DNA of 64,000 bases, taken from Rhizobium sp. CFBP 8762. Its GTDB lineage: Bacteria > Pseudomonadota > Alphaproteobacteria > Rhizobiales > Rhizobiaceae. The first letter of the stretch is position 1. Each line of letters starts with the position of its first letter. A program made the translations under genes and the position numbers. This document shows positions 44,945-54,073 of this stretch, piece after piece. The DNA is taken from positions 234,659-298,658 of the forward strand of contig NZ_JACYUD010000004.1 of assembly GCF_014841565.1 (NCBI RefSeq), in the 5' to 3' direction. The notes beneath the pieces were generated by a model. That model was not told the origin of the DNA. It searched no databases and saw only the letters and a list, made by a program, of their open reading frames with translations.

Positions 44945-44970
44945 GGCAGGGCAGAAGCCGTCGCCCTGCC
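44945..44970 (+). terminator. Stem-loop after cysG, weak terminator candidate
   Basis: GGCAGGGC and GCCCTGCC form a perfect eight-base stem around a ten-base loop, 17 bases after the cysG stop. No T tract follows, so it may stabilise the transcript end or act with Rho. Confidence 0.4.
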
Positions 44971-45133
44971 CGCCGCCTAAGTCTATTCACAGCTAAAGCG
45001 TTCCGGATTTTTGAATCGGTTGATCTTTCCAGATCAGTTCTGTTCCAGCAACCATATCGAGAAGAGAGCGTATTCGTGCACTGGTTGCGCGCTTCAAGGT
45101 GGCCGCGTCTCTGTGCTGTTCATCGATTTCGCC

Positions 45134-46702
45134 TCACGCAAACCATATCCCGTCGGAAATCGCACCGGCGACATTGCTTCTGTTTTCCGGACTGTCTGAA
45201 AACGCTTCAAGCATATAGTTGCGCGTGACAAGACCGTTGTCCAACTGTCCGACCCAATAGTCGAGACCAGCCTTCTCAGACTGTCGGCCCAGCGTGTTTT
45301 TATAGAGCAATTCAGTATACCCGACATTGCTGACCATCCGCGAATGCCCATACAAACTTGTAAATTCATCGGATTGAACAAAATGCGCGGTTGTCCACTG
45401 GAATGCTTTTCCGCTTTCCAATTGGCGGATCCAGTAGCCCAGTCCATCCGCGTCTGGTTTGCGGTTGAATGCAGCCTGATACAGCCTATAGGTCTGGCCA
45501 GCGATACCGTCCGTATCGAATGCGAGAGTACCATCCAGAAACGCAAGCCGTTCGATATTGGACAATGTATCCTGTGAGGAACCGTTCCGGGAGGTGACGA
45601 CCAAGTTGCCACTGTTCTTCGTTGACGTGTAGTCGTTCCTGAGGCCGGTGAACATCGCGACATCCAAACCTTGTCCCCCATCGAGGAGGTTACGGCCTGC
45701 TCCACCGATCAGGGTATCTCGTCCGTCATTGCCTTGCAGCACATTGTCGGCGCCGTTGCCTATGATCTGGTCATTCCCGCGTCCGCCTTGTGCGTTTTCG
45801 ATGACCGCACCATAGGCAATTCCGAGATTGTCCTTCGCATTCCAGTTGTCAACGCGCGCTGTTGAGTAGGCGCCGTCGTTCAGGTTCAGCACGAGGTCGG
45901 TGACGAAATTGGACAGGTCCAGCGTGTCGTTGCCACAGGCATCCCAGATGGTATCGAAAAAACCGCGCGTGGGGTCATAGGTGTAGACATCGTTGCCAGT
46001 GCGATACGACCAGTTTGCACCATACAGGTACTGAATGGCCAGTATATCGTAGACCATCGGCTTATTGATCAGGAGTCCCCACCGCAGGGTCTCAGGGTCA
46101 AACGTAATGGCCCCCTCAGGGGGTGTGTAGGACATGATCGTGTAGTTCAAAAAATCGAGGTCTTTCGGGATCTGTACAGCCCCTTCGAAGGGATGCTTCA
46201 GGCCCAGCGCATGTCCGATTTCGTGGACAAGTGCCGTTGCGTCCTCGGATACGGTGTCCCATGGCTGGTTGAACTTCGGGTTGACCCACACATCGCCACC
46301 TTCCGCCCAGCGCGCACTTGGCAAGAACGCAACACCCCAGTAAGGATCCTTGACATTCCCGGTAAAACCAAAGCGTAAAACGCCGACGTCCGTGCTGGTT
46401 TCCGCAACTTCTTCAAACCGGATATTTGCGACGTTCGACCAGGTTTGCAACGCGGCGCGTGTTAAAGTCTGCTGGTGGGCAGAAAAACCGAACGAGATAC
46501 TGCCCGGGGGCTCGCCTGCATAACCAAAGGACGCCTCTTTCCCGTTCGCCCATGGAAAGCTGTAGCTGAGCGTCACTCCGGTTCCGACAGCACCGCCCCA
46601 CTTTTCATCATAGTCGGTAATGAGGGCATTTATGTGGGAATTCGTGCTGTATGGAACGTTTGAGGTCGTAAAGCCTGCATCGGGTAATATTGCGGAACTC
46701 AT
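45134..46702 (-). CDS. Serralysin-like M10 metalloprotease with RTX repeats and DUF4214
   Basis: A 522-residue secreted protease. The catalytic zinc motif HEIGHALGLKH is at residues 160-170 and the Met-turn region is IMSY near 188. A peptidase-M10 C-terminal region leads into RTX calcium-binding repeats (about 310-355; GGRGNDQIIGNGADNVL and GNDGRDTLIGGAG). The last 110 residues (RLYQAAFNRKPDADGLGYW) are DUF4214. There is no Sec signal, as expected for type I secretion, but no ABC/MFP exporter genes are next to it. The ATG at 46702 has GAGG seven bases upstream; a GTG at 46714 is the alternative. Confidence 0.9.
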   Translation of the reverse strand: MSSAILPDAGFTTSNVPYSTNSHINALITDYDEKWGGAVGTGVTLSYSFPWANGKEASFGYAGEPPGSISFGFSAHQQTLTRAALQTWSNVANIRFEEVAETSTDVGVLRFGFTGNVKDPYWGVAFLPSARWAEGGDVWVNPKFNQPWDTVSEDATALVHEIGHALGLKHPFEGAVQIPKDLDFLNYTIMSYTPPEGAITFDPETLRWGLLINKPMVYDILAIQYLYGANWSYRTGNDVYTYDPTRGFFDTIWDACGNDTLDLSNFVTDLVLNLNDGAYSTARVDNWNAKDNLGIAYGAVIENAQGGRGNDQIIGNGADNVLQGNDGRDTLIGGAGRNLLDGGQGLDVAMFTGLRNDYTSTKNSGNLVVTSRNGSSQDTLSNIERLAFLDGTLAFDTDGIAGQTYRLYQAAFNRKPDADGLGYWIRQLESGKAFQWTTAHFVQSDEFTSLYGHSRMVSNVGYTELLYKNTLGRQSEKAGLDYWVGQLDNGLVTRNYMLEAFSDSPENRSNVAGAISDGIWFA

Positions 46703-46893
46703 GAGCGACCTCACAACGGCGTATTGATCTTACACTTTGTAGCCGTGAGCATCATATACGGTAATCCTGATAAATCATCTGCTTTTTTTCGCGATACGAT
46801 AACCGTTCAGGTTCACGTCAGCTTGAAGGTGCCTTTGCCAATCAGTTCCGGCGAAGGCGTCCTGTCTTTCGCCGCTCCACGGCGAGGCACACG

Positions 46894-48570
46894 ATGAACG
46901 ACGATAATAGCAGACGTAACCTTGGGGTTTTTCGTCCCCAAATGGGCAGCATCACGCTAAGCGTGCTGGTTTCACTCTACATTCTGTTTTTCACAAACTG
47001 GACCTTCTGGGCCAGGGTTCGCACGTATCTGGCCGCGTACCCCTCGGCACTGGTGGCTTTTCATGTGGCCCTGATCGCGCTGACCATTGCCGTGCTGACC
47101 GCATTCTCGGTGCGGTATCTGACCAAGCCGCTGTTCATAGCGCTGGTGCTGACGGCGGCTGGAACCTCGTGGTTTACCGACCGGTTCGGCATCGTTGTCG
47201 ATACCGATATGATCCGCAACATAGCAGACACGTCATCGGCGGAAGCGCGCCACCTCATCACGCCATCGTTGCTGTGGCACATGGTTCTGTTCGGTGTGTT
47301 GCCCAGTGCCTTCATCCTGTGGGTGCGTGTCGTCCATCGGCCGTTTTCGCGCAAAGTGCGCACCAACCTCGCCATGATCGCCGGTTGCCTGCTGGTCTTT
47401 TCCGTTGCGTGGTTCTCCAGTTCAAAGGTGCTTGTCGCAGCGTTTCGCCAGCATCAGGATATGATGAAAACCTTCGTCCCCGCCGTCCCCATCGGCAGCG
47501 CGGTCAAGTACGCCATCGATGTCAGCCGTCCCCGGTTGGCCGTGGCACCCCTCGGGCGGGATGCCCGGGTCGTCAAGGTGTCCGATCCGCTGACCAAGCC
47601 CCGTATCACCATCATCGTGGCGGGCGAAACGGCGCGTGCCGCCAACCATGCGCTGTTCGGGTACAATCGGGAGACCACACCGGCAATGGCTGCCCAAAAG
47701 CCTATGGTTTTCAAAAATACCAGCAGTTGCGGAACCTCCACCGCCGTGTCGCTGCCCTGCATGTTCTCCGATCTGACGCGGGCGGGCTATTCCTATCGCG
47801 GCGGTCTGGCCAAAGAAAATCTGCTCGATGTGCTGGACCATGCCGGTGTCAAGGTCACCTGGCTGGACAATGATATGGGCAGCAAGGACGTCGCCAACCG
47901 CGCGGACTATCACGATATTCGCGCCAAGGGCGATCCGCGATACTGCGACAAGGGCGAGTGCCTGGACGAGATCTTTCTGGATCGCGTCGATCAATGGTTG
48001 GCTTCGGTCAAGACCGACAGCGTGCTGGTGCTGCATATCATGGGCAGCCACGGGCCCGCCTACTCCATGCGTTACCCGGATAAATTCCGCCGGTTTCAGC
48101 CGGATTGCAGAACGGGCGAGTTAGGTGACTGTACCCAGGCGCAAATCATCAATGCCTATGACAACACCATTTTGTATACCGACTTCATTCTGTCTTCCAT
48201 CGTGGACCGGTTGAAAGGCAGAGGCCGGCAGTTCGCCACCAGCCTGCTGTATATGTCCGATCACGGTGAATCGCTTGGAGAATATGGCATGTACCTGCAC
48301 GCCGCACCCTACATGGTGGCCCCCAGCACGCAGACGCATGTTCCGTTCATGGTGTGGATGGATCAGGACTTTTCGCAATCCATGGGCCTGAATGAAACCT
48401 GCCTTCGCCAGACGGCGGATCAGCCGCGCTCGCAGGATTATCTGTTTCATTCGGTCCTGAGTATGATGAATGTGGTTACATCCGCCTATAAGCCGGATCT
48501 GGACGTGTTCGCATCCTGCCGATTGGACAAGCTGCGCGCCGCGCCGCAAGATGTTATTGCAAGCCGGTAA
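46894..48570 (+). CDS. eptA: Lipid A phosphoethanolamine transferase
   Basis: A 558-residue inner-membrane enzyme. Five membrane helices occupy the first 175 residues (LSVLVSLYILFFTNWTFWAR and others), followed by a periplasmic sulfatase-fold domain. Metal and nucleophile motifs are IIVAGETARAANHALFGY and the catalytic Thr in SSCGTSTAVSLPCMFS; later ligands are in YMSDHGESLGEYGMYLHA. It transfers phosphoethanolamine from phosphatidylethanolamine to lipid A, lowering surface charge and polymyxin sensitivity. It is followed after 14 bases by a response regulator and histidine kinase, so it is the probable output gene of that system. Confidence 0.93.
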   Translation: MNDDNSRRNLGVFRPQMGSITLSVLVSLYILFFTNWTFWARVRTYLAAYPSALVAFHVALIALTIAVLTAFSVRYLTKPLFIALVLTAAGTSWFTDRFGIVVDTDMIRNIADTSSAEARHLITPSLLWHMVLFGVLPSAFILWVRVVHRPFSRKVRTNLAMIAGCLLVFSVAWFSSSKVLVAAFRQHQDMMKTFVPAVPIGSAVKYAIDVSRPRLAVAPLGRDARVVKVSDPLTKPRITIIVAGETARAANHALFGYNRETTPAMAAQKPMVFKNTSSCGTSTAVSLPCMFSDLTRAGYSYRGGLAKENLLDVLDHAGVKVTWLDNDMGSKDVANRADYHDIRAKGDPRYCDKGECLDEIFLDRVDQWLASVKTDSVLVLHIMGSHGPAYSMRYPDKFRRFQPDCRTGELGDCTQAQIINAYDNTILYTDFILSSIVDRLKGRGRQFATSLLYMSDHGESLGEYGMYLHAAPYMVAPSTQTHVPFMVWMDQDFSQSMGLNETCLRQTADQPRSQDYLFHSVLSMMNVVTSAYKPDLDVFASCRLDKLRAAPQDVIASR

Positions 48571-48584
48571 GTAGGGGGATCGCG

Positions 48585-49238
48585 TTGCGCGTATTGCTGG
48601 TAGAAGACGATCCGGTTCTGGGAGAGGCGCTCAGGGACCATGTCCGGGCCGCAGGCCATGCGGCGGACTGGTTCAAGACGCTGGCCGATGCCATGGCCGT
48701 GGTGCAAACCACGGTCTACGGCTTGATCCTGCTGGATTTACGTCTGCCGGATGGCCATGGGTTGACCTTGCTGCGCGCGCTCAGATCCCGTAACGATGCG
48801 GTGCCGATCATCATTCTGACCGCGCATGATCAGGTCAGCGACCGGATTGAGGGGCTGAACAGCGGCGCGGATGATTACCTCGTGAAGCCGTTCAATCTGG
48901 ATGAGTTGAGCGCCCGAATGCTGGCTGTTTCCCGCCGGTATGAGGGAAGGCCGAGCTCGCGCATTCAGCTGAACGGTCTTGAGATCGACCAGAGCCTGAA
49001 ATCCCTGACCGTGGACGGCAGAACCGTGGGCCTGAGTGCGCGGGAATGGGCAGTGCTGGAAAAACTTCTGGAGCGCCCCGGCGGGGTCGTATCGAAAGCG
49101 CAGCTTCATGATACGCTCTATGCCTTTGGTGCAGAAATCGAAAGCAATACGGTGGAAGTGTATATCAGCCGCTTGCGCAAGAAGATCGGACCGGACCGTA
49201 TCGAAACGGTACGCAGCCTGGGATACAGCCTGCGATGA
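48585..49238 (+). CDS. OmpR-family response regulator
   Basis: A 217-residue response regulator. The receiver has acidic residues in LVEDDPVLGEAL, phospho-Asp in LILLDLRLPDG (about residue 51) and Lys in DDYLVKPFNLDEL. The winged helix (about 125-217) ends with NTVEVYISRLRKKIGPDRI. The start is TTG at 48585 with AGGGGGA before it. It overlaps the kinase gene by four bases. With eptA upstream it corresponds functionally to PmrA/BasR-type regulators, although direct orthology is not shown. Confidence 0.92.
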   Translation: MRVLLVEDDPVLGEALRDHVRAAGHAADWFKTLADAMAVVQTTVYGLILLDLRLPDGHGLTLLRALRSRNDAVPIIILTAHDQVSDRIEGLNSGADDYLVKPFNLDELSARMLAVSRRYEGRPSSRIQLNGLEIDQSLKSLTVDGRTVGLSAREWAVLEKLLERPGGVVSKAQLHDTLYAFGAEIESNTVEVYISRLRKKIGPDRIETVRSLGYSLR

Positions 49239-50554
49239 CATCGAAACCCGCAAACCACAGCATGACCCGTCGGCTGGTAGCAATACTGGCGGCGGTGGTT
49301 ACGGCCTTCTGGTTGATTGCCGCAGGCCTTGGCATGGTCATCATGCAGTTGGAGTTCTCGGAGATTTTCGATGGGGCTTTGCAGCAAACCACAGAACGCC
49401 TGTTGCCACTGGTCGTCGATACGCTGGCGCAAGGGCCGGTCGATCCGAATGTGACCCACGCCAAACCCTATCCGGGCACGGAATATCTGACCTATCAGGC
49501 ACGCCGCGCCGATGGCAGCATCATCATGCGTTCCGACGATGCGCCTGCAATCGGGTTTGATGCGCCTTTGAGTGTGGGTTTTTCCGATACCGCCAAGCAC
49601 CGTATTTACACGGCGGTTTCGCTGGATGGCACAGTGTTTGTGCAGGTGGCCGATGCGTTTCGCAACCGGCGGGAGGCCATTCGCGAGGGTGGATGGGCGT
49701 TGTTCCTGCCGCTGCTTCTTCTTGTGCCTGCCAGCATGTGGGTGATCATGGTCGTCGTGCGGCGTCTTCTGGGCCCCATTGAAACCCTGCGCGCCGATAT
49801 CGGCCGAAAGGACAGTGGCAATCTCGCCCCGGTGGATGAGACGTCTTTGCCGCGCGAGTTGCTGCCGATTGCGCATTCGGTCAATCTTCTGCTGGAGCGG
49901 CTGCGGTCGGCTTTGGAAGCCGAGCGGGAGTTTACCTCCAACAGCGCGCACGAGTTGCGCACCCCCATTGCCGGAGCCTTGGCGCAAACGCAGCGTCTGC
50001 TGGCGGAAGCCCCGCCGGCCATCGTGCCGCGCTTGCGCCAGATTGAAGCATCGCTGCAACATCTCGGGCGCTTGGGTGAAAAGCTGCTGCAGCTTTCCCG
50101 GGCGGAGGCTGGCATTGGCGTTCAGGACCATGCCATCGACCTCATCCCCGTCCTGACTGTGGTGGTCGACGATTTCGAGCGCGGCGTCCATGCCGGTCGC
50201 CTCGGGGTTATGACCCGGGCGGAAACGTTCATAAGGGCGATCGATGCCGATGCGTTTGCCATCGTGCTGCGCAATGTCATTGAAAATGCGCTGATCCACA
50301 GCCCGCCGGACAGCCCCATTTCCATCACCTCAACCGCCGACACGATCCGGGTTCAAAACCATGGCAGTGTCATTCCTGCTGCTGCTTTGAAAACATGGAG
50401 CGGCCGTTTCGTTCGTGCAACGACGCAAGCCAACGGCTCCGGCCTCGGCCTCTCCATCGTCAACCGCCTTGTCACGCAGATGAATGGAAAGCTGATACTC
50501 CAGTCGCCCGTCGAAGGCAGAAGCGACGGGGTCGAGGTGATCATTCGGCTTTAA
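49235..50554 (+). CDS. Sensor histidine kinase of the eptA two-component system
   Basis: A 439-residue membrane kinase. Two membrane helices (about 9-37 and 150-172) enclose a periplasmic sensor of some 110 residues. The phospho-acceptor is in NSAHELRTPIAGALAQ (about 238). The ATPase N-box is NVIENALIHSPPDSP and the G-box GSGLGLSIVNRLV. Its start overlaps the regulator stop by ATGA. The ligand may be cationic peptide, metal or pH as for PmrB, but the periplasmic domain does not show this directly. Confidence 0.92.
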   Translation: MTSKPANHSMTRRLVAILAAVVTAFWLIAAGLGMVIMQLEFSEIFDGALQQTTERLLPLVVDTLAQGPVDPNVTHAKPYPGTEYLTYQARRADGSIIMRSDDAPAIGFDAPLSVGFSDTAKHRIYTAVSLDGTVFVQVADAFRNRREAIREGGWALFLPLLLLVPASMWVIMVVVRRLLGPIETLRADIGRKDSGNLAPVDETSLPRELLPIAHSVNLLLERLRSALEAEREFTSNSAHELRTPIAGALAQTQRLLAEAPPAIVPRLRQIEASLQHLGRLGEKLLQLSRAEAGIGVQDHAIDLIPVLTVVVDDFERGVHAGRLGVMTRAETFIRAIDADAFAIVLRNVIENALIHSPPDSPISITSTADTIRVQNHGSVIPAAALKTWSGRFVRATTQANGSGLGLSIVNRLVTQMNGKLILQSPVEGRSDGVEVIIRL

Positions 50555-50570
50555 TTGATCACACCATGGC

Positions 50571-50930
50571 TCAATCGGGATAGCGTAGATCGCAAACTCG
50601 GGTAAACGCGACGACTTGCCTGGCATCTTTCTGAGCGAGAGCGACATATAAGTCAACATGCTCTTGCATATAGACTTCTGCCTCTTTTTTCGACCGGTTC
50701 GTCCGCTCGAAAACGCTTTCTGCCATCACTGCCAGCCTGTCGAACTTTACGCGATAGCGTTTGGATTTTTCAGTATCGCCAGCTAACTTCACGACGCCCG
50801 ACATTAAAACAAAAACAGAGCCGCATTGAAACAAATGCTCGTCCGTATTCGGGCTGAGTTTCATGGAATGATCTGCGTAACTCGGTGTTGCCAGCAACCC
50901 TATAAAAAGCAGGATAATGAGCCGTACCAT
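50571..50930 (-). CDS. Small exported protein of unknown function
   Basis: A 119-residue protein with a Sec signal (MVRLIILLFIGLLATPSYAD). The mature part has two cysteines (about residues 32 and 112) that could pair in the periplasm and a charged helical centre. I do not recognise the family. It is convergent with the histidine kinase gene, 16 bases away. Confidence 0.6.
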   Translation of the reverse strand: MVRLIILLFIGLLATPSYADHSMKLSPNTDEHLFQCGSVFVLMSGVVKLAGDTEKSKRYRVKFDRLAVMAESVFERTNRSKKEAEVYMQEHVDLYVALAQKDARQVVAFTRVCDLRYPD

Positions 50931-51133
50931 ATGGTTCCCTCCACGCAACCGGGCTGACTATACCATCGCGACGGACAGCGTGTCGCGATCTTTCAGAGCC
51001 GCTCTGCACGCTTACATCTCTGTTTTGTCGCTTCCGTAAAACCGTTGCACACTTTGCGTGGACCACGCTTCAGGCTCCTTATTCAACTCATTCGTTCTAC
51101 CACAAAACGCTACCCGCATTTGCGCAACCCGCC

Positions 51134-52216
51134 TCAACCCAATCCCCACGCCCGGAACCGCTGCCGCCCGGTTACCTCGCGCAGGCCAAGCTCCGTCACC
51201 AGATTGACCGCGCCTTGGGCGCTGACGCCCAGATGCGCCTCGATCATGCCGGAGGATACCACCGGATGGGACAGAACGAGTTTGATCAGATCCGGCAGGC
51301 GTGACGAGGAGCGGCGGCCTGCAACACGACGCTCCAGATGGCCCTTGGCCAGCAACAGCCGGTCATGCTCCTTCAATCCTGCTTGCGATGCTGCGGTCAG
51401 CGCGTTGAGCGTGGCGCAAAGGCGTGCGTTGCGGCTTTTGGCCTGCCGCTCTTCACGCGGCACCGCCTGCAGGCCGATGTGGAGCGCCACAAGATGCGCC
51501 GCTGTTAGCCCGGTTTCGCGCAAAAGCGAGGCTGCCAGCAGTGGCCCCAGCCAACGGGTATGTTGCAGCACGCCGATGGCGTGCCACGCCTCCAGCGCCA
51601 GCGCCGTGCGCAGGACAGGCGGCAGATGGGCGCTGGCCTCCACCACGCCCAGCCATTGGCGCAGCCGTTCATCCTCATCCCAGTCGGCATCGTAGATGAG
51701 GCTGTGTTCGACTTCGCGCGTCGCTGGGGCCGCCTGGGTTTTTGTCACCGCATCCAGCGTCTGCTGCGCGCGCGCCAGCACGGCATCCAGCGCGTTCATC
51801 TCCGCTTCCAGTGCGTCGCCGCTGTCCATGCTCTTTCGCTCCAGCGCGGCAAATGCTTGCACCCGGTCCGGCGCACGCCCCCGCAACTGCGCCAGCCCCG
51901 CCGCCGATAATGCCCAGCTCGCTTCCTGCCCTGCCATCTGCCTGCGGGTGCGCAGCATATCATGGGTGCGGATCAACTCATGGGTTGGCGCACGAATGTC
52001 CATGCGCGCATCGTGCAGGACCAGATCTTCCAGATGCACCAGTTCCCCGTCCAGCCACTGGCAGGCGATGGCATCGCGGAAATGCATGCGCTGCGTCCAC
52101 CCCTCGCGGATGGCGGACCGGGCTATGCGCTCATCCAGCCGCGCCAGATTGGCCGTTGCGGTTGCAAGCGGGGATACCAGACGTTCGAGATCAAAATCGG
52201 TGAGCAGATAAGTCAT
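51134..52216 (-). CDS. RHE_PE00001 family (DUF1612) helix-turn-helix protein
   Basis: A 360-residue protein of the RHE_PE00001/DUF1612 family, common on rhizobial and agrobacterial plasmids. The N-terminal half (RIARSAIREGWTQRMHF, CQWLDGELVHLEDLVLHD) is the conserved family part. The C-terminal part ends with HTH-like LVLSHPVVSSGMIEAHLGVS followed by GAVNLVTELGLREVTGR. A function has not been established to my knowledge; a DNA-binding role is likely. The inverted repeat just upstream could be its own operator. Confidence 0.85.
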   Translation of the reverse strand: MTYLLTDFDLERLVSPLATATANLARLDERIARSAIREGWTQRMHFRDAIACQWLDGELVHLEDLVLHDARMDIRAPTHELIRTHDMLRTRRQMAGQEASWALSAAGLAQLRGRAPDRVQAFAALERKSMDSGDALEAEMNALDAVLARAQQTLDAVTKTQAAPATREVEHSLIYDADWDEDERLRQWLGVVEASAHLPPVLRTALALEAWHAIGVLQHTRWLGPLLAASLLRETGLTAAHLVALHIGLQAVPREERQAKSRNARLCATLNALTAASQAGLKEHDRLLLAKGHLERRVAGRRSSSRLPDLIKLVLSHPVVSSGMIEAHLGVSAQGAVNLVTELGLREVTGRQRFRAWGLG

Positions 52217-52244
52217 TGGAATGACGATAGCACAGGCGCCTTAT

Positions 52245-52278
52245 CCAAGTGAACAGACCGTTTGCTTGGGTCACTTGG
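52245..52278. promoter_or_regulatory. Inverted repeat upstream of the RHE_PE00001 gene
   Basis: CCAAGTGA at 52245-52252 and TCACTTGG at 52271-52278 are perfect inverted arms separated by 18 bases. The pair lies 29 bases before the start of the minus-strand HTH gene, a natural place for an autoregulatory site. Confidence 0.45.
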
Positions 52279-52405
52279 TATGCGCAAAATCAGGGCTATT
52301 TAGGGTGTGTGGAGACATTTTTTCGTCCGCTGAGGTTGATTAAAGACCCATCCACCCCGCCTGTCAAGCACGGTTGTGAGCCTGTCCACACCAGACTTCA
52401 CGGAC

Positions 52406-52439
52406 AAAAAACACCCCTGCGGAAAACCACAGGGGTGCA
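52406..52439 (-). terminator. Intrinsic terminator after the Mn-catalase gene
   Basis: On the minus strand CACCCCTGTGG, loop TTTT, CCGCAGGGGTG is followed by six T. The stem has one mismatch in eleven. It lies 29 bases after the stop of the manganese catalase gene. Confidence 0.85.
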
Positions 52440-52467
52440 TAACCCGAAAGCAGAAAGCCGCTAAAGC

Positions 52468-53391
52468 CTAGCGGGACTTTTCATAAAGCTTGCTGGCGAT
52501 CTCGAACATTTCTTCCGGTGCATAATCCGGTGTGAAGGCCGAGGGAACGCCGGTCAGCTGATGGATCTTGCCGCCATCGGGATGACCATCCACCACTTCC
52601 AGTTCGCCCGGAGGATCGCCCGCCAGCGCCTGCTCGCCACCACCCCAGATACCGGCCATTTCCTTGTAATCGCCGGGGCTGAAGGTGTAGAGGCGGCGGT
52701 GTGAGCCTTCCGCCAGATACTTCTGGCACTCCGGAATACGGTCGAGGTTGATGTTGGGTGTCGGCAACATCTTTTCGATTTCGACGCCGGTGATCTTTTT
52801 TAACGCCAGTGCATAGGCATGGGCGTGGACCGAGCCGCGCACCAGGAGATAACCGCAGACCTCACGGCCTGTCGGGTCGGTCAGCGTTTCGTAGACGCGC
52901 AGCTTGTGCAGGCGCGCACCGCATTCCAGATGGAAGTTGTGCAAGAGGTCAGTCACCACATTGCCGGTGGTGGTCACCATATCGTTGTTCCAGGAGGCGC
53001 CGTTGCTGTTGACTGGCGTGGCACCGCCCTGATTGGAGAAGAAATTGTTGGCAAGGCGAATGTCTTTCATCGCCTCGTAGGGTGCGTTGGAGATATCGCC
53101 ACCGTCCTGCTCGTCACCGTCATTGTCCGGCCCGTTATTGAGCATGGCAACACCGTTGCTGACCAGCTCCACATGGCCGAGTTCTTCGGCAGTGATGGAG
53201 GCCACGAGGCTGTAAAACGGCTTCAGCTTGCTTTTGCTGCGGAAATTGAAACTCTGGAACATGTAGTTGCCGAGTGTCGACATCTCGCCGTACTTGCCGC
53301 CCAGAAGTTCCTGAAGGGCTGCGGCCGCGTTCGGGTTCTTCTGTTTCGGCGCAGGTAGGTCTACCTGCAACTTGTCAACGCGTAAGAACAT
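52468..53391 (-). CDS. Manganese catalase
   Basis: A 307-residue dimanganese catalase that disproportionates hydrogen peroxide without heme. The four-helix bundle supplies Glu/His ligands seen in ITAEELGHVELV (about residues 65-76) and DLLHNFHLECGARLHKLRVYE (about 150-170). The early part MFLRVDKLQVDLPAPK and the late YAPEEMFEIASKLYEK are family features. The ATG at 53391 with AGGATGG before it fits other members; the frame is open for 25 more codons without family similarity. It probably serves oxidative-stress defence together with nearby stress genes. Confidence 0.93.
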   Translation of the reverse strand: MFLRVDKLQVDLPAPKQKNPNAAAALQELLGGKYGEMSTLGNYMFQSFNFRSKSKLKPFYSLVASITAEELGHVELVSNGVAMLNNGPDNDGDEQDGGDISNAPYEAMKDIRLANNFFSNQGGATPVNSNGASWNNDMVTTTGNVVTDLLHNFHLECGARLHKLRVYETLTDPTGREVCGYLLVRGSVHAHAYALALKKITGVEIEKMLPTPNINLDRIPECQKYLAEGSHRRLYTFSPGDYKEMAGIWGGGEQALAGDPPGELEVVDGHPDGGKIHQLTGVPSAFTPDYAPEEMFEIASKLYEKSR

Positions 53392-53621
53392 CGTGCCATC
53401 CTGTGATAACGAACAATGGGATTTGAGCCGGATAAGACCGGTCAGTCCAACCTGTACCACTTTCACATTATATCAAGATGAATATTGCACGCGAAACGTG
53501 AAAATAGAGCTATATTACCACTTGCAAAACACCGCATCGGCTCTAGCTTGGAACATTATTGCAGGTATAAGACGATATTCATCACTCAGGGGTTTTTTAT
53601 TCTTTCTGCACTCTCTTGAAA

Positions 53622-53969
53622 CTACGGCACCGCGCATACGCGGGAGCGGGTGAGAAACCGGACTTCGCGTCCGTTATCCAGCGAAAACATGCCGCCCCTG
53701 CCCGGTACGACATCAATGATCAGTTCCGTGTGCCGCCAGGCTTCATACTGCGGCGCGCTGATGTAAACCGGCGCCCCGCCGATCTCGCCCAGCAACACAT
53801 CCTGATCCCCAACCAGAAAATCGCTGCGGGGATAGCACATGGGCGACGATCCATCGCAGCACCCGCCGGACTGGTGAAACAGGATCGGCCCGTACTGCGC
53901 TGTAAGGTCCGCAATCAGCGCCAGCGCTGGCTGGGTCGCGCTGACCTGATTTTTTGCTGGCCGATCCAT
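53622..53969 (-). CDS. DUF779 family protein
   Basis: A 115-residue DUF779 protein. The conserved cysteine-rich motif FHQSGGCCDGSSPMCYP lies at about 31-47, followed by EIGGAPVYISAPQYEAW. In many bacteria this gene stands next to an acetaldehyde-type aldehyde dehydrogenase, as here (next gene is 376 bases upstream). Its activity is not established; the cysteines suggest metal or redox binding. Confidence 0.88.
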   Translation of the reverse strand: MDRPAKNQVSATQPALALIADLTAQYGPILFHQSGGCCDGSSPMCYPRSDFLVGDQDVLLGEIGGAPVYISAPQYEAWRHTELIIDVVPGRGGMFSLDNGREVRFLTRSRVCAVP

Positions 53970-54073
53970 GGAATTTCCCTTTCGATTGGTTGATAAATGA
54001 GACCGAAGCTGCGGTCGACCAAACCTTAAACCACTATGCCCTCATCTCATTCTCCGTTCTTCCATCCGTCATT

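Noticed and set aside
46800-46850. Possible PmrA-type direct repeat upstream of eptA (GTTCAGGTTCA)
   Set aside because: The repeats do not match the (C/T)TTAA-N6 spacing of known PmrA boxes and could be chance.
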